From an uncultured Ruminococcus sp. (GTDB lineage: Bacteria > Bacillota > Clostridia > Oscillospirales > Ruminococcaceae): 15,876 nucleotides of DNA. The position numbers were made by a program, and so were the translations under genes. Under the pieces are notes generated by a model. That model saw only the letters and a program-made list of their open reading frames with translations, had not been told where the DNA came from and made no database searches. The first letter of the stretch is position 1. Every line of letters begins with the position of its first letter. Location of the stretch: positions 1 to 15,876 of the forward strand of contig CAJTOG010000045.1 in NCBI GenBank assembly GCA_910577575.1, read 5' to 3'. Positions 1 through 5,999 of this stretch are shown here, one piece after another.

Positions 1-1
1 T

Positions 2-52
2 GCGATTATAATTGCAGTTGTGTTTGTTCTTCTTAAAAAATTCAGATTATAA
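2..52 (+). CDS. C-terminal end of a membrane-anchored protein (5' partial)
   Basis: Only the last 16 codons and a TAA stop are in the window. They read AIIIAVVFVLLKKFRL: a hydrophobic stretch followed by a short positively charged tail. That is the shape of a C-terminal membrane anchor with the tail in the cytoplasm. A hairpin with a short T run follows 7 bases after the stop, consistent with a real gene end. The protein family cannot be identified from so short a piece. Confidence 0.55.
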   Translation, partial: AIIIAVVFVLLKKFRL

Positions 53-59
53 AATAATC

Positions 60-93
60 CCCCGTCTTTTAGCTAATATAAGACGGGGATTTT
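60..93 (+). terminator. Rho-independent terminator
   Basis: A 9-bp perfect stem pairs CCCCGTCTT (60-68) with AAGACGGGG (80-88) and is followed by ATTTTA. It closes the partial gene that ends at 52 and insulates the downstream promoter. Confidence 0.85.
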
Positions 94-107
94 ATATCAG
101 TAAAGTA

Positions 108-136
108 TTGACTATATTTCTATAATATGTTATAAT
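108..136 (+). promoter_or_regulatory. Sigma-A promoter of the dockerin-protein gene
   Basis: The -35 box TTGACT (108-113) and -10 box TATAAT (131-136) are separated by 17 bp, with an extended -10 TGT just upstream. The predicted start near 143 leaves a leader of about 55 bases before the ATG at 199. The ribosome binding site is GAAGGGAG (185-192). Confidence 0.75.
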
Positions 137-198
137 AAATTAATTAAATTTTTGATATATGTCATATATTATCAGAAATATTATGAAGGGAGATAAAA

Positions 199-2610
199 AT
201 GAATAATAACATCAAAAAAGTGTCGTCATTAATTCAGGCATCAGTTTTACTTTTTATGATTCCGTTTCCTGTATCGGCAACTAATTCTGAAATAAAGGAC
301 AGCGGTATAAATTATACCGAAACAGTTGAAACCATAAATAATCCCGGAGCAGGTTACACTTCCACAGTCTGGGCAGTATGTAAGCCGGAAAGCACTCCCG
401 TATACAATCCATCTTCAAACCTTGTATTGTTTTTTATAGATATAGGCGGATTTTCATGCGGTGCAAACGGTATTACGGACGACAGCGGAATTTATACAGA
501 AGGAACTGACTATGATTTGAATGACGCATTTTTTGAATCATGGGACGAAACATTGCAGAACTGCCGTAATAATGGCTGTATGGTTGCACTGCGTTTCCGG
601 TATGATGCAAACGGCAGGGATAATCCTGAACCGGCTTCATTTGAACAGGTACTTCATCATATAGAACAGATAAGAAACAGTGGTCTTTTAGAAAAATATT
701 CCGACATTATTGCATATGTTGAATCCGGATTTGTCGGAAAATGGGGTGAGCAGCACGGCGGAAAATACACATCTGTTCAATATAAAGCACAGCTTCTTGA
801 GACTATGCTACAGGCTGTGCCTGCTCCTATTCCCGTTACTGTCAGAACTCCTGACATTTTTGCGGAATGGGCAGGAATCAAACGTACCGAGCTTGCCGAT
901 GCGGAGCTTATAAACAGCCTTACAGAAAGTGCATATGCATCCGATATACAGTCAAATAAGGACAGAATTGGTCTTTATAATGATGGTTATATGGGAAGCA
1001 ACAGCGACCTTGGAACATATGCAAATCGTGATATTGAAACAGACTGGCTTCATAATCAGACTTTCACTTCATACTTCGGAGGTGAATTTTCAGGAAATAT
1101 CAGTTTCGCACAGCAATATGATACTTATCTTCCGGAAAATGCAGTCCCTGAAATGTATAAAACCCATCTGAGCTATATAAACAGCAATATTTTTCAGCTT
1201 TATAAAGACTATACATTTTCAGCAGATTATGATATTACAGATGCCGACAATTCTGCTTATTATGGTCAGACAGTACATCAGTTCATACGTGACCATCTGG
1301 GTTATCGCTTTGTGCTTAGAAAATCCGAACTTACTTCACAGACAGTTCAGGGCGGAAAAGCTACAGTCAACTTTGATATTGAAAACACCGGATTTGCCGG
1401 AGTTATACCGGCCGTGCAGAGTTATGTGATACTCGAAAAAGATGGTATATATACTATTGCTGAATCTGATATTGACTGTCATAACTGGCATTCCTGTACT
1501 GTATCTTCTGAAACTCTTAATATAAATCTTCCTGACAATATTCCGGAAGGTGAATGGAATGTATATCTGAAACTGAATATGGGTACAGAATCAGATATAA
1601 CTGATATGAACAGCAGAAGCATACGTTTTGCAAATGAAGGTGTGTGGAATGGTTCTCTTGGTGCTAATTATATGGGAAGCATTACTGTTTCTGAATCAGC
1701 AGAAAAAGAAAATAACAACTCTGCATTTTATTCGGTGGGAAATAGTATTACTGTTGACGGATTAATCTCATCTCCTTATGAATGGTCAAACGTCATTTCT
1801 TCGGGAAACAATGATTCCGGATTAGAAATATATACATATGCCGATTACAAATATCTTTACATAATGAGCAATATTCCGAAAGGTGAAGCATCTGCACCTG
1901 TATATAACCTGCAGTTCAATAATACTCTGAATGGTGAAAGATACTGGATTTACTTCGCATCAAACGGATTCGTATATTTCAATCACGGCGATTACAGCAG
2001 CAGTCAGTGTAAATGGAGCGACAATATGGTTGAGTTCCGCATTCCGCTTGAAACTATAGGATTTGATAAGGAAATTTCTTTGTCAAATCTGCGTGTATTC
2101 ATGCAGGACAGCGGGAACGAATGGAAACTTATGAGTGACATAACAATACCCGAATGTAATATTGATGCAGATTTTAGTATACTTTCTACATTTACTGATG
2201 TAAGTCTTAATGAAGGTGCAAACTATGAATACACAGCTGTTTCGAATCTTTCAGGAGATAATACAAAATATGAATGGAGTTTTAACGGAAAAATTATATC
2301 TGATTCGGAAACACTTTCACTCAAAAATATTACCAAAGAAAATCAGGGCGAATATTCAATAAAAATAACATCCGAATCAGGCATTGAAAAAACAGTTAAA
2401 GCATTTAATTTATCAGTAATATCAGTAAGTCATGTTGCGGGTGATGCCAATGGAGACGGATTATGCAGTATATCTGATGCGGTTATGCTGGAAAAATGGC
2501 TTCTGGGAGCAAGCGAGCTTAGTTGTTGGGAAAATGTGGATTTATGTAAGGACAATGTGATTGATGTTTTTGACCTTATAATGTTGAGACGTATGGTTAT
2601 TAAACAGTAA
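199..2610 (+). CDS. Secreted dockerin protein with DUF4874/DUF4832-like region
   Basis: This 803-residue protein starts with a signal peptide (cleavage likely after PVSA, about residue 27). The region from about 38 to 500 (YTETVETINNPGAGYTS near the start, WGEQHGG at 182-188) resembles the DUF4874/DUF4832 pair found in secreted, probably carbohydrate-active, proteins; this is from memory of the families. An Ig-like segment follows at about 660-740. Residues 745-803 are a type I dockerin with two calcium loops, one at D749/N751/D753/D760 and one at D781/D785/D789/D792. In the second loop Cys783 sits where Asn is usual. The dockerin means the protein is built to dock on a cohesin scaffoldin, so a plant cell-wall or glycan role in a cellulosome is likely. 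The catalytic activity is unknown. It is monocistronic, with its own promoter and terminator. Confidence 0.9.
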   Translation: MNNNIKKVSSLIQASVLLFMIPFPVSATNSEIKDSGINYTETVETINNPGAGYTSTVWAVCKPESTPVYNPSSNLVLFFIDIGGFSCGANGITDDSGIYTEGTDYDLNDAFFESWDETLQNCRNNGCMVALRFRYDANGRDNPEPASFEQVLHHIEQIRNSGLLEKYSDIIAYVESGFVGKWGEQHGGKYTSVQYKAQLLETMLQAVPAPIPVTVRTPDIFAEWAGIKRTELADAELINSLTESAYASDIQSNKDRIGLYNDGYMGSNSDLGTYANRDIETDWLHNQTFTSYFGGEFSGNISFAQQYDTYLPENAVPEMYKTHLSYINSNIFQLYKDYTFSADYDITDADNSAYYGQTVHQFIRDHLGYRFVLRKSELTSQTVQGGKATVNFDIENTGFAGVIPAVQSYVILEKDGIYTIAESDIDCHNWHSCTVSSETLNINLPDNIPEGEWNVYLKLNMGTESDITDMNSRSIRFANEGVWNGSLGANYMGSITVSESAEKENNNSAFYSVGNSITVDGLISSPYEWSNVISSGNNDSGLEIYTYADYKYLYIMSNIPKGEASAPVYNLQFNNTLNGERYWIYFASNGFVYFNHGDYSSSQCKWSDNMVEFRIPLETIGFDKEISLSNLRVFMQDSGNEWKLMSDITIPECNIDADFSILSTFTDVSLNEGANYEYTAVSNLSGDNTKYEWSFNGKIISDSETLSLKNITKENQGEYSIKITSESGIEKTVKAFNLSVISVSHVAGDANGDGLCSISDAVMLEKWLLGASELSCWENVDLCKDNVIDVFDLIMLRRMVIKQ

Positions 2611-2659
2611 ACTGTATTTTCCGAAAGTGTCCAGAATAAAGAATTTGCAGGATATACAA

Positions 2660-2700
2660 AATAATGCCATCTGAACTATTTTCAGATGGCATTATTTATT
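2660..2700 (+). terminator. Terminator after the dockerin-protein gene
   Basis: A 16-bp stem pairs 2660-2675 with 2681-2696 around a 5-base loop (CTATT), then TATT. The stem ends are A/T-rich, so it can work on either strand. Confidence 0.85.
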
Positions 2701-2770
2701 GAAAGGAACTTATGAAATTATGATGAAACATAATTGAAACGTTCCCGAAAGAACGCTTAAAAAATATATA

Positions 2771-2832
2771 AAAACAGCCGGCTAAATTGGTAGATTATTA
2801 ACCTTAAAAACAAAGGAGATGCCGGCTGTTTT
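2771..2832 (-). repeat. 12-bp inverted repeat with a 38-base loop, possible terminator
   Basis: AAAACAGCCGGC (2771-2782) and GCCGGCTGTTTT (2821-2832) are perfect inverse complements. On the minus strand the second arm runs into a T-rich stretch, so it may terminate the orphan agrD transcript that starts near 3239. The loop is long for a classical terminator. It could also be a structured mobile-element end; no transposase lies nearby. Confidence 0.45.
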
Positions 2833-2869
2833 CTATCAATAAATTAATATACTCACAGAAAAACATACT

Positions 2870-3053
2870 ATATTAATTTTTTGACAATAAAAATAAATTA
2901 AAAAATGCAGGAAAACAGAAGTTTGAATAAAATAGAAAATCATTAACAACATTAAACAGAATTATAACAATCTAAAAAAATATATGTATGTATCTGATTC
3001 GGAAATAATTTAGGCAATAATCAGCTTTCCTGCAAATTTTTCGGATAAAGTTA
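2870..3053 (-). pseudogene. Decayed agrB 5' fragment behind orphan agrD copy 1
   Basis: Immediately after the agrD stop, the minus strand can be aligned with the start of the intact agrB at 5701. The stretch TTATCCGAAAAATTTGCA is identical, and homology continues with small indels through the part encoding the first membrane helix, to about 2870. The initiation codon has become ATA, the frame is broken and stops are present, so no AgrB is made. Beyond about 2870 the resemblance is lost. The fragment shows that copy 1 arose as an agrD-agrB pair and that only agrD was kept. Confidence 0.75.
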
Positions 3054-3203
3054 TCAGAATTTACGCAGTTTCTTTACAGATTCTGGTGTTTTGGGCTGAT
3101 AATCCCACCATGTACATGAAACGTTGCCAAAGAAAGAAGCTGTTTTCTTTGTAACTGTTGCCATACAGGACAGCATTTTCTTTTTTGTTTTAATATCTTT
3201 CAT
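3054..3203 (-). CDS. Orphan AgrD-like cyclic peptide precursor, copy 1
   Basis: This 49-residue precursor starts at ATG 3203 behind AAGGAAGTG. It has the three-part AgrD layout: a basic N-terminal leader (MKDIKTKKK, then a stretch ending SFFG), a core NVSCTWWDYQ with Cys30, and a charged tail (PKTPESVKKLRKF). By analogy with clostridial AgrD peptides the product would be a small thiolactone ring closing on Cys30, perhaps CTWWD; the exact cleavage points cannot be read from sequence. It differs from copy 2 (5701-5850) at five or six leader/tail positions and carries an extra Cys13. The core is identical to both other copies. No working agrB follows, so processing would have to use the AgrB at 5117-5701. 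Confidence 0.88.
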   Translation of the reverse strand: MKDIKTKKKMLSCMATVTKKTASFFGNVSCTWWDYQPKTPESVKKLRKF

Positions 3204-3245
3204 ATCTTTCACTTCCTTATAATAATCGGGATATCCCGTATTTTT

Positions 3246-3315
3246 AATTTACCATAAAATGAATCAAATTTCAAGTGGTTTGCATCATATGGTCGTTTTT
3301 TGACACTATTTGGTC
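3246..3315 (-). promoter_or_regulatory. LytTR-type operator and promoter of agrD copy 1
   Basis: Reading the minus strand, GACCAAAT (3315-3308) and GACCATAT (3294-3287) are direct repeats exactly 21 bp apart. Twelve bases later comes -35 TTGAAA (3274-3269), a 17-bp spacer, and -10 TAAATT (3251-3246) with an extended TGG. Two direct repeats two helical turns apart just upstream of -35 are the known mode of AgrA/LytTR binding. The likely regulator is the LytTR protein at 7285-8022. Upstream, TATAATTATATAG (minus strand, about 3335-3323) is also shared with copy 3. Confidence 0.8.
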
Positions 3316-3649
3316 AAAAAATACTATATAATTATATCTTTTAACTCTAAAGTGCTAAATAATCTGTAATTTTTATCATAATTAATCCTATAAAAATAAC
3401 TGGAAAGTATTTTTATATACATTATAACTACAAATTTGTGTTAGTTCAATTTGCTTATTTTCCAGTCATGATTTTGTTTCATCAATTTCAGAATTTTCAC
3501 ACTTTAAAACATCATAATATTCCTTTTTACTTTCTCCCTGAACATATATAATAGCTTTTTTCCTGTTTTCATAAATTAATATTTGTTAATCTTTTTGACG
3601 CAAAGATTTGTGAACATTTACCATTGATGCTTAAAAGTAAATTTTTTAC
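3316..3649. other. Intergenic stretch with decayed sequence
   Basis: No intact gene is seen. On the minus strand about 65 bases next to the operator align with the same position upstream of agrD copy 3, including GGATTAATTATG versus GGACTAATTGCG, so the duplicated unit reached at least to about 3395. An open minus-strand frame at 3466-3585 (39 codons, protein-like composition, no usable start codon) looks like a gene remnant of unknown origin. An 8-bp inverted repeat pairs ACTGGAAA (3399-3406) with TTTCCAGT (3459-3466). Confidence 0.45.
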
Positions 3650-3678
3650 TTGACAAAATTTCAGCAATATGCTATAAT
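3650..3678 (+). promoter_or_regulatory. Promoter of rnpB
   Basis: Consensus -35 TTGACA (3650-3655), 17-bp spacer, consensus -10 TATAAT (3673-3678). Transcription is expected at about 3685, the first base of the RNA. Confidence 0.9.
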
Positions 3679-3684
3679 ATAATT

Positions 3685-4030
3685 GAGCAGACCATGCGGC
3701 AGCGTGAACGTTTTCAGTTTATGAGGAAAGTCCGGGCATCATAGAGCAGGATAGCTGCTAACGGCAGCCGAGGGCGACCTTAGGGCAAGTGCAACAGAGA
3801 TATACTGCCTTTTATTGTAAAAGGTGATGGTGGAAAGGCGAGGTAAGAGCTCACCGGAGTGCAGGAGACTGTACTGCCATGTAAACCCTATCCGATGCAA
3901 CGTCTATTGGTGCTGTGTATCTCAACGTCGGCTCGGCGGATACACGGTAATGACGGCTTGAACTTATTGGCGACAATAAGAGTAGATAAATTGCCGCACA
4001 AGACAGAACCCGGCTTATCGGTCTGGTCAA
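3685..4030 (+). ncRNA. rnpB: RNase P RNA, bacterial class A
   Basis: This is the catalytic RNA of RNase P, which removes 5' leaders from pre-tRNAs. The universally conserved GAGGAAAGTCCGGGC appears at about 3722-3736, the internal GCAACAGAGAT at about 3790-3800, and the 3' P4 partner AGAACCCGGCTTAT at about 4005-4018. The P1 helix pairs CAGACC near 3688-3693 with GGTCTG near 4019-4024. The length of about 345 nt suits an A-type RNA of this phylum. The 3' end is approximate. It has its own promoter and terminator. Confidence 0.95.
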
Positions 4031-4035
4031 TAAAA

Positions 4036-4085
4036 AAGCAGGAATAAAGTCCCGAACAGATGGGGATATATTCCTGCTTCATTTT
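4036..4085 (+). terminator. Terminator of rnpB
   Basis: AAGCAGGAATA (4036-4046) pairs perfectly with TATTCCTGCTT (4069-4079), followed by CATTTTT. A smaller CCC/GGG pairing is possible inside the loop. Confidence 0.85.
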
Positions 4086-4184
4086 TAATACATTATTATA
4101 TTCTGTGTTTTTATTATAAAAAAACGTTAATTATCAAATCACACAGAAATAATTGTGCAAAATATATAAATTCTAAAATTCTCC

Positions 4185-4213
4185 TTTACTTTTACACGTT
4201 ATTGTGCTAAAAT
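4185..4213 (+). promoter_or_regulatory. Promoter of the YerC-like gene
   Basis: -35 TTTACT (4185-4190), 17-bp spacer, -10 TAAAAT (4208-4213), preceded by an extended TGC. Confidence 0.6.
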
Positions 4214-4249
4214 ATTAATATAATAATATTCAAGATTGGAGTTTTAAAT

Positions 4250-4552
4250 ATGATTGAAAAAATTAAATCAGAAAGCATGAATTTGCTTTTTGAAGCTATT
4301 CTCACACTCGAAACTGTTGACGACTGTTATAAATTTTTTGATGATTTATGCACAAGTATTGAACTTAAATCATTTGCACAGAGAATACAAGTTGCCAAAT
4401 TGCTTGATGAACATCGTGTGTATAACAGTATTGTAACTGAAACAGGTGCAAGCACTGCTACAATTAGCAGAGTTAATCGTTCTCTTAGAGATGGCAATGA
4501 TGGATATAATATTGTTTTTGATAATCTCAAGAAAAAAGGAACAATTAAATAA
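4250..4552 (+). CDS. YerC/YecD family TrpR-like DNA-binding protein
   Basis: This 100-residue protein is a full-length match in size and pattern to the YerC/YecD proteins of Firmicutes, which are related to the Trp repressor fold. The N-terminal half (LFEAILTLETVDDCYKFFDDLCT, about 12-34) is the conserved helical part. The helix-turn-helix is at about 56-82, with SIVTETGASTATISRVNRSL typical of the family. The start at ATG 4250 is supported by TTGGAG 10 bases upstream. YerC proteins are cytoplasmic regulators whose targets are poorly known; the residues of TrpR that bind tryptophan are not expected to be conserved. The gene is monocistronic between rnpB and a tRNA gene. The family call is firm, the regulon unknown. 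Confidence 0.88.
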   Translation: MIEKIKSESMNLLFEAILTLETVDDCYKFFDDLCTSIELKSFAQRIQVAKLLDEHRVYNSIVTETGASTATISRVNRSLRDGNDGYNIVFDNLKKKGTIK

Positions 4553-4558
4553 TACGAC

Positions 4559-4597
4559 AGCACACTCCTTATTCAAATGAGAGTGTGCTATTATTTG
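4559..4597 (+). terminator. Terminator of the YerC-like gene
   Basis: AGCACACTC (4559-4567) pairs with GAGTGTGCT (4581-4589), followed by ATTATTTGTT. Confidence 0.8.
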
Positions 4598-4625
4598 TTA
4601 AATAAAAAAAATATATCTTAGATGC

Positions 4626-4654
4626 TTGACAATAATTAAAATGTGTGCTATAAT
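4626..4654 (+). promoter_or_regulatory. Promoter of tRNA-Pro
   Basis: Consensus TTGACA (4626-4631), 17-bp spacer, consensus TATAAT (4649-4654), with extended TGC. This is a strong promoter, as expected for a stable RNA. Confidence 0.9.
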
Positions 4655-4693
4655 TTATAGCAATGAATACAGTAAATTATATTCATAAAAAGT

Positions 4694-4769
4694 CTGGGTG
4701 TGGCGCAGTTGGTAGCGCGCTACCTTGGGGTGGTAGAGGCCGTGGGTTCAAGTCCCGTCACTCAGACCA
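4694..4769 (+). tRNA. tRNA-Pro (anticodon GGG)
   Basis: The 76-nt cloverleaf folds completely. The 7-bp acceptor stem CTGGGTG/CACTCAG includes the C1-G72 pair typical of bacterial tRNA-Pro, with discriminator A73 and an encoded CCA. The D stem is GCGC/GCGC and the anticodon stem CTACC/GGTAG carries loop TTGGGGT, giving anticodon GGG and G37. The T loop is TTCAAGT. It reads proline codons CCC and CCU. A terminator follows directly. Confidence 0.96.
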
Positions 4770-4773
4770 AACA

Positions 4774-4817
4774 AAAAACCGCTGTAAATCGGGGTAATCC
4801 GAAATACAGCGGTTTTT
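4774..4817 (+). terminator. Terminator of tRNA-Pro
   Basis: AAAAACCGCTGTA (4774-4786) pairs with TACAGCGGTTTTT (4805-4817), a perfect 13-bp stem whose 3' arm supplies the T run. Confidence 0.9.
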
Positions 4818-5116
4818 CCTATATATTTCTTTATAAAATATTATAAAAAATTCTAAAATTTTAGAGTAAATTATAAGGTTTTAGAAAACAGGTCGACACA
4901 AAGGCGACACGGAAAATCTCTGAAAATCGTTCAAATGTCACTTATCTTATTCAAAACACCATTAATATTCAAAGTCTAACCTACATCACATTGCCAAACA
5001 TCATAACATGTCCTACAAGTATCAAAGCAAGAGTTCCTTGTTTAATAAATAAAAATGATTAAAATTCAAATTAGATTTGTGTATAAAATCGTCTTTGATT
5101 TATATTAAATGAATGT
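4818..5116. other. Intergenic stretch downstream of tRNA-Pro
   Basis: No supported gene. A plus-strand frame is open from 4877 to about 5060 but lacks a start codon and ribosome site. Its beginning (RKQVDTKATRK) vaguely recalls tails of tRNA-site integrases, which is not enough to call one. No convincing terminator for the minus-strand agrB is visible. Confidence 0.35.
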
Positions 5117-5701
5117 TCATATTTTGTGATTACTGTAATGATTTTTTACTGCTCCCACCAAAAGCATCAGACATTCCGTGAAAACTCCAAGTGCAATCGT
5201 TTCGGAAACCCAGCTTTTCATAAAAAATATTGCTATAAAGAATACAACAGTTTCTATTATCAATGCTATTCGGGTTCTTCTGCGATATACAGTTTTCTCC
5301 ATTTCATCCAGAGGATTATTTTCAGTTTCTACTGGGGCAAGTTTCCAAGTTACTATACCTGCTATGACAAGCAGAATACATGAAATATGGATGTTAAACG
5401 GAATCCATTTTATTACTGACAGTAAAACAGCAATTATGACAGTGGAATTCACATAGCATTTCATAGGACTCTCTGCATGATGCCCGCCTGCGTTCATTCG
5501 TAAAGGAATATATGATAAATTCAGTAAAATACAGGGAATCAGAAGCTGAAACAGTATGCCCAGAAACAATGTTGTTACAATATTCAGAATCATCATAGCC
5601 AATTGAAAAAATCCGTAAACATATAGGTCTGCATCTATTTCAGAAATAATTCCGGTATTAATTAATTTCCTTGCAAATTTTTCGGATAAGCGTTCAAGCA
5701 T
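5117..5701 (-). CDS. agrB: AgrB-like membrane peptidase for signal-peptide processing
   Basis: The 194-residue protein has the length and layout of AgrB, the membrane cysteine protease that removes the AgrD C-terminal tail and forms the thiolactone ring. The signature RMNAGGHHAESPMKC holds the catalytic pair His75 and Cys82, seven residues apart as in staphylococcal AgrB His77/Cys84. Hydrophobic segments lie at about 32-54, 85-100, 104-120, 144-162 and 168-186, with a charged cytoplasmic loop (about 125-143). The start codon overlaps the agrD stop by one base (TGATG), so translation is coupled. It is the only intact agrB in the window, with three potential substrates. Confidence 0.95.
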   Translation of the reverse strand: MLERLSEKFARKLINTGIISEIDADLYVYGFFQLAMMILNIVTTLFLGILFQLLIPCILLNLSYIPLRMNAGGHHAESPMKCYVNSTVIIAVLLSVIKWIPFNIHISCILLVIAGIVTWKLAPVETENNPLDEMEKTVYRRRTRIALIIETVVFFIAIFFMKSWVSETIALGVFTECLMLLVGAVKNHYSNHKI

Positions 5702-5850
5702 CAGAACTTACGCAGCCTTTTTACAGATTCCGGTGTTTTTGACTGATAATCCCACCATGTACATGAAACATTGCCAAAGAAAGAAGCAGTTTTCTTTGTG
5801 ACTGCTGCCATACCGGACAGCACTTTCTTTTTTGTTTTGATATCCTTCAT
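5701..5850 (-). CDS. agrD: AgrD-like cyclic peptide precursor, copy 2 (in the agr locus)
   Basis: The 49-residue precursor begins at ATG 5850 behind a strong AAAGGAGGT. The layout is basic leader (MKDIKTKKKVLSG), amphipathic part ending SFFG, core NVSCTWWDYQ with a single Cys30, and charged tail SKTPESVKRLRKF. It sits directly upstream of agrB, with a one-base stop/start overlap, under its own LytTR-type operator. It is therefore the cognate signal of the adjacent kinase and regulator. The tail has Ser37 where both other copies have Pro. By analogy to other clostridial AgrD peptides the ring is probably CTWWD closed as a thiolactone. The gene is too short to pass usual ORF length limits. Confidence 0.93.
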   Translation of the reverse strand: MKDIKTKKKVLSGMAAVTKKTASFFGNVSCTWWDYQSKTPESVKRLRKF

Positions 5851-5893
5851 AATATTATACCTCCTTTTAAAAATACGGATATTTCATATACTT

Positions 5894-5963
5894 AATTTAC
5901 CATAAAATGAATCAAATTTCAAGTAGTTTGCATCATTTGGTCGTTTTTTAACACTATTTGGTC
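5894..5963 (-). promoter_or_regulatory. LytTR-type operator and promoter of agrD-agrB
   Basis: Minus-strand direct repeats GACCAAAT (5963-5956) and GACCAAAT (5942-5935) are identical and 21 bp apart. They are followed after 12 bp by -35 TTGAAA (5922-5917), a 17-bp spacer and -10 TAAATT (5899-5894) with extended TGG. The kinase terminator lies just upstream and its T run abuts the first repeat, so agrD-agrB expression depends on this promoter. Positive feedback by the LytTR regulator is inferred. Confidence 0.85.
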
Positions 5964-5992
5964 AAAAAGCAAGGACAGTGAATACTGTCCTT
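5964..5992 (-). terminator. Terminator between kinase gene and agrD
   Basis: AAGGACAGT (minus, 5992-5984) pairs with ACTGTCCTT (5979-5971) around a 4-base loop, followed by GCTTTTT. It lies 8 bases after the kinase stop codon and splits the locus into two transcription units. Confidence 0.85.
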
Positions 5993-5999
5993 TTATAAA

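Noticed and set aside
2771..2832. Inverted repeat as the end of an insertion sequence.
   Set aside because: No transposase or target duplication is visible nearby; a hairpin after the decayed agrB transcript is a simpler reading.
3859..4082. Overlapping short ORFs on both strands.
   Set aside because: They lie inside RNase P RNA and its terminator, which fully explain the sequence.
4877..5060. Plus-strand open frame after tRNA-Pro resembling an integrase tail, suggesting an att site.
   Set aside because: There is no start codon or ribosome site, the resemblance is limited to a few residues, and no repeat of the tRNA 3' end was found in the window.
5126..5456. Two plus-strand ORFs of 85 and 92 codons.
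   Set aside because: They are antisense shadows of agrB, without ribosome sites or recognisable domains.
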